The notes beneath the pieces were generated by a model. That model ran no database searches and had not been told where the DNA came from. It was given only the letters and a program-made list of their open reading frames with translations. From positions 10,604,001 through 10,664,000 of the forward strand of contig NC_079878.1 of assembly GCF_029227915.1 (NCBI RefSeq): DNA of 60,000 bases. Direction: 5' to 3'. The stretch is from Hydractinia symbiolongicarpus. Its lineage: Eukaryota > Cnidaria > Hydrozoa > Anthoathecata > Hydractiniidae. The position numbers and the translations under genes are program-made. Positions 56,965-60,000 of the stretch are shown one piece after another; position 1 is the stretch's first letter, and the number at the start of each line of letters is the position of its first letter.

Positions 56965-57596
56965 TGAAAAGTAGGATGATCTACTACGATGACGAGCTTT
57001 CCAATGCAAATGACAAGATCAAGAGGCTTGAGGCGAAGAAGGCGTATCAGAGGAGCAGCAAAATATATGGGATGAGAACCTCGATAAGGCCAAGGAAGAT
57101 CGTGAAAAGCTAAAGGATGATTGAAAGGCGATAATAGAAGAACATGGTCTCTGAAAGATCCATAGTCAGCTGAAGGCAATTAAGGAAACCCTTATAAAGA
57201 TAGCTGGAGATGATATATCCCTACGTGAGAAGCATTCTTTTCGAAGAGCAGGGGATCACTATTGCTAGTATCGTATCAGCTATGGGTCTACTTTTATCCA
57301 CCTTGGTCCTTGCACTCACGGGAGGCAGTGGGGCAGCAGGAGGTGCAGGAGGAAGTGGTGGTACCAAAGGTTTCGTGCAAAAACAGCTGAAGAGACTCGG
57401 GAAATTTTTAAAATATTTGGCAGGCAAAGCGGGGGCAGCTCTTCCTGGAATCATTGGCAGTATTGTGTCGTTCTTTTTTAGAGTTGCAGCGAGGATTGTC
57501 GAATATATAGCGAGACATCTGTACATGGCCATCGCGGGAGCTGTGGGTATCGTCGTTGCATACGTGGGGAACAGAAGGAGTGGGAAGAATAGATGA
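56965..57596 (+). pseudogene. Coiled-coil/glycine-rich membrane protein, broken N-terminal half
   Basis: The last part, open from ATG 57210, has EEQGITIASIVSAMGLLLST (membrane segment), a GGSGAAGGAGGSGG linker, basic helices (KQLKRLGKFLKYLAGKAG) and a second hydrophobic region GAVGIVVAYVG. Upstream (56965-57210) three frames carry charged coiled-coil pieces (NANDKIKRLEAKK, DENLDKAKEDREKLKDD, HSQLKAIKETLIKIAGDDIS) separated by stops and shifts. This looks like one gene, coiled coil then membrane domain, with several breaks. Structural candidate, function unknown. Confidence 0.55.
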
Positions 57597-57599
57597 AAA

Positions 57600-57627
57600 G
57601 TCTAATTTGTTGATCAACAGATTAGAC
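57600..57627. terminator. Hairpin between convergent genes
   Basis: Arms GTCTAATTTGTTG and CAACAGATTAGAC pair over 13 positions with one wobble and a very short loop. Lies exactly between the plus-strand stop (57596) and the minus-strand stop (57628). Confidence 0.6.
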
Positions 57628-58699
57628 CTATTTCTTCATCCATATATACACAAGGATTAGTCCTACTCCTACCATAACCAGCGTAGCTTTGGTATCCTCG
57701 TGAACAGCAGCTTCTTTGGTATCAGGCGTGGTTTTCTTGATATGTTGCCTCGGAGGTGTGGTGAAGGATGTCTTGACAGCATGGCCCCTGGTATTCAGAT
57801 TTCACTCTACGCCTACACCTATGTTGCGATTAGAACGTTGTTGTTATATCCCACAATCTTTCCAATGCGGAGGTCCATATTGGAGGGAAGCATGTAGACG
57901 CTTGGCATGACTGCAAAACGTACTGGAGTTTGTGCGTACTGTAACACCTTTTCAAACTCTGTTATGTCTTGACCTACGTTCTCGTCACGTTGAACCAGGG
58001 TCTCGATTTTCTGCAATAAGATTTGCCTGTCAGAACCGAGTAAGGATGCCTTGACACTCGCTTGAGATCCTAGCAATAAGACAACATAGACGCGTATACT
58101 TTCACTCAATTTTGTCAGGCACTCCGATGTCAGACCTTGGGAGGTTGGTATGATGAATTTGTCCCAATCCCCATCAACCTGCGGCCACCATCTACCGTTT
58201 GTTAACGACGACATGACAGCCTTAAACTTGTAAGGGCTATTAGGATCTGCATCATACTCACGACATACTCGAGCATACCCCGAGGTGGAGTAAGGATTCT
58301 TGTAAAGCCTCCTTCATATGGCATAGGTACCTTCATTCTCGCTAAAATACGTCTCATGTGTTAGTACACGTGAAATCTAAAGATCAAGTTAACGAGGAGT
58401 ACGGAGCCACTCATGTGCTTGGCAGAGATCCCCAACGCCGTTGTCGCGCAATGACAAGCAAAATTCACCTGGATGTTCCAATAGTCCAAGGGTTGCCCCT
58501 CCCAATTTATACTCACGGGATCGTTCAACAGGTTAGTAGGGATTTTTATGGGGTATTTGGTGAACTGTGGGAATGCCACGGAAATGTGCTGAGTCGTAGA
58601 CACGTAGAGGTCCTGATGCTCTAAGTTAGTTATACCGAGAGGCCACTCGCCTCTGTTGGACTTGTACTTTGCCTTTGAGTTATAACTATAAATGTTCAT
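57628..58699 (-). pseudogene. Polinton structural-type protein with C-terminal membrane anchor, broken
   Basis: From ATG 58699: MNIYSYNSKAKYKSNRGEWP, then beta-rich VAFPQFTKYPIKIP and FACHCATTALGISA to 58361. After a frame change and a TGA near 58317, a second piece includes NPYSTSGYARVCREYDADPN, SSLTNGRWWPQVDGDWDKFI, QGLTSECLTKLSESIRVYVV and MLPSNMDLRIGKIVGYNNNV. After another shift the tail (KEAAVHEDTKATLVMVGVGL and VYIWMKK) gives a single transmembrane anchor ending at 57628. Order and anchor suggest a virion surface or minor structural protein; exact role unknown. Confidence 0.55.
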
Positions 58700-58701
58700 T
58701 G

Positions 58702-58715
58702 TTTCTTTAAAGAAA
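58702..58715. promoter_or_regulatory. 14-bp palindrome in a divergent intergenic gap
   Basis: TTTCTTTAAAGAAA fills most of the 17-nt gap between minus-strand ATG 58699 and plus-strand ATG 58717. It may be a bidirectional promoter core or operator; no test is possible here. Confidence 0.4.
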
Positions 58716-58716
58716 G

Positions 58717-59423
58717 ATGCGACAGTTATATATCACGAGTATAGAGGACCCTACGATTTTTGATGACTACCTAGATCAGGACACGAGGATTGCTCTGAAA
58801 TCCATCAGTATCCGCGGTACGTGGCTGAATCTTTTCGAAAAAAATAATGATAACAAGATTTATAAAGCGACGCCCGGATCGACCAATGATGGGGATTTTA
58901 GTGTTTTTGTAGTGATTTTGAAACCCTCATCACGATTGAGAAAGGTCTATATAGAATAGAGGATCTTGCTGTCATAGTCAACGAGCATGCGGGAGGAAGG
59001 ATAAAACTTTTCGTACTCAGGAACGGAGTATGTAAAGTCAGAATTAGTAAAGGTTATGTTGCTATAGTAGATAAAACATTGACGGATCTTATGGGATATA
59101 ATTTTGATACCAAGTCAATGTTCACAGCGGGCGATCATGATAGCTTCTACAAGACTGATGTCTATAAAAGATTGCGGTTATCATGTCATCAATTAGATGA
59201 AGATTATTGCTTACTGGATGGTAAAAAATCAAATATATTAACAATACTCCCTATCAAAGAGCTTACTGCTTGGGGAGATGAGGTGAGATGGAGTTTCGAC
59301 ACTCCTGTATATATCCCTTTGAAGGGCTCGACGGATCGCCTCGATTTTATGTTGACTGACGAATATCACCACGATAAGAACGTTTTATTCATGGGTATAA
59401 CTATCCAATTGATTATAGAATAA
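58717..59423 (+). pseudogene. Second structural-type Polinton protein, frameshifted
   Basis: First frame from ATG 58717: MRQLYITSIEDPTIFDDYLD, then RIALKSISIRGTWLNLFEKN, stopping at 58959. A second frame, open to 59423, has DLMGYNFDTKSMFTAGDHDS, YKRLRLSCHQLDEDYCLLDG, ILTILPIKELTAWGDEVRWS and DRLDFMLTDEYHHDKNVLFM. Beta-rich, about 230 residues, next to the anchored structural gene. A minor (single jelly-roll) capsid protein would fit this size and position, but that is conjecture. Confidence 0.5.
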
Positions 59424-59425
59424 AT

Positions 59426-60000
59426 ATGACAGATATTACAAAACTTTACCCGAGCTTACCACCAAGTGCTCCAGATCATGAGAATAAAGAGGGGCATGTA
59501 TACAGGCTTGAAAAGATAGAAGAGATCGAACATTTTCTACGAAATGAAGTTAAACAACGTGAAAAGCTATCGAAAAAATTTGGTATGCATTGGACTTGGG
59601 TACACTACATGGATCATGGATTGCTCGCAATAAGCGTGATCACTAGCGGTGCTGGTATTGCAAGCATGTTGAGTGGTATTAGGGTACCATTAGCCGTGGC
59701 AATGGGGGGATCAGCATTGCCGTTGGAATAGGACAGACTGCCTTAGAACAAGGTGGGAAGAAGCTGAATTATAAACGTAAAAAGCATGATAGTATAAGAT
59801 TATTGGAGGAAACGAAATTGAATTCAATAGTTGATTTGATATCAAGGGCAATCGAGAATGGAGTGATAAGTAATTATGAGTTTAACCTGATAATGCAAGA
59901 GAAGCAAAAATATCTCCTATTGAAAGGGCAAATCCGTCAGCGTACTAAAAAGATTGTGGAAACGATTAACAATCAAGAAAGGCAGCAGCTTGTCGCACAA
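59426..60000 (+). pseudogene. Membrane/coiled-coil Polinton protein, frameshifted, runs off the window
   Basis: ATG 59426: MTDITKLYPSLPPSAPDHEN, then a helical charged region (KIEEIEHFLRNEVKQREKLS), membrane segment HGLLAISVITSGAGIASML, and a stop at 59729. The sequence continues in a neighbouring frame with QTALEQGGKKLNYKRKKHDS and EETKLNSIVDLISRAIENGV to the window edge. One frameshift near 59700. Function unknown; starts 2 nt after the previous stop. Confidence 0.5.

Larger units (their letters stand above)
42850..60000. mobile_element. Polinton/Maverick DNA transposon (virus-like), partial
   Basis: A compact, intronless gene cluster, visibly less AT-rich than the flanks. It holds the Polinton hallmark set: protein-primed family B DNA polymerase, retroviral-type integrase, packaging ATPase, and a probable major capsid protein, with small membrane and coiled-coil proteins. 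Such elements are animal transposons related to virophages and adintoviruses. No adenovirus-type protease is seen, but the element continues past the window. Polymerase, integrase and several structural genes contain frameshifts or stops, so this copy looks defective. Genes sit head to tail with very short spacers, many holding a hairpin. Confidence 0.9.

Noticed and set aside
42850-60000. Frameshifts as sequencing errors
   Set aside because: CASC3, GPD2 and the 3.4-kb hAT coding sequence nearby are error-free, several breaks are substitutions, and some are shared by both duplicate units.
42850-60000. An integrated giant virus or virophage rather than a Polinton
   Set aside because: The integrase, protein-primed polymerase, ATPase and capsid-candidate set is the Polinton core; HNH and MSV199-type genes also occur in Polintons. 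Termini outside the window could revise this.

Overview
The window is animal genomic DNA, AT-rich and full of transposons. Spliced genes with GT-AG introns rule out a prokaryote. The transposon mix (intact hAT, TTAA-flanked MITEs, RTE retroelement, tRNA-derived SINE, Polinton) and the style of the Polinton proteins suggest a cnidarian, perhaps a hydrozoan. That is inference; no species marker is visible.

Layout. 0.2-3.0 kb: the 5' six coding exons of mitochondrial glycerol-3-phosphate dehydrogenase (GPD2) on the minus strand; the rest of the gene lies left of the window. 3-15 kb: mostly non-coding, with dispersed repeats, a decayed retroelement gag with one zinc knuckle, a SINE split by a 712-bp inverted-repeat element, and a candidate coding exon interrupted by a TTAA-flanked (piggyBac-like) MITE. 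15.4-20.7 kb: a dead RTE-type retrotransposon on the minus strand, split by two insertions, one of which carries a tandem array and a TA-flanked pogo-like element. 23.0-32.3 kb: fourteen coding exons of CASC3 (MLN51/Barentsz), an exon junction complex gene, with a MITE in its first visible intron. 33.4-38.4 kb: an apparently intact hAT transposon whose transposase carries an N-terminal OTU-like domain. It sits inside an older piggyBac-like MITE and has a complete hammerhead ribozyme fold between the transposase stop and the right end. 38.7-42.5 kb: two more TTAA elements that abut and share one TTAA.

42.9 kb to the end: a large Polinton/Maverick (virus-like element): protein-primed DNA polymerase B, an HNH nuclease, small membrane proteins, an FtsK/HerA-like packaging ATPase, an MSV199-type protein, a retroviral-like integrase, a probable major capsid protein and further structural candidates. 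A tandem duplication of about 3.5 kb (47.4-54.5 kb) doubles the ATPase-to-integrase block. Polymerase and both integrases are broken; the capsid candidate, HNH and one ATPase copy are open. Integrase and MSV199 breaks shared by both copies predate the duplication, and each copy also has private damage.

Most notable: (1) perfect or near-perfect hairpins follow most Polinton gene ends, resembling the hairpin polyadenylation signals of mimivirus and virophage; (2) the hammerhead ribozyme in the 3' part of the hAT element; (3) the OTU-hAT fusion; (4) the nested and abutting TTAA elements; (5) a reading frame that becomes continuous if one MITE is removed to a single TTAA.
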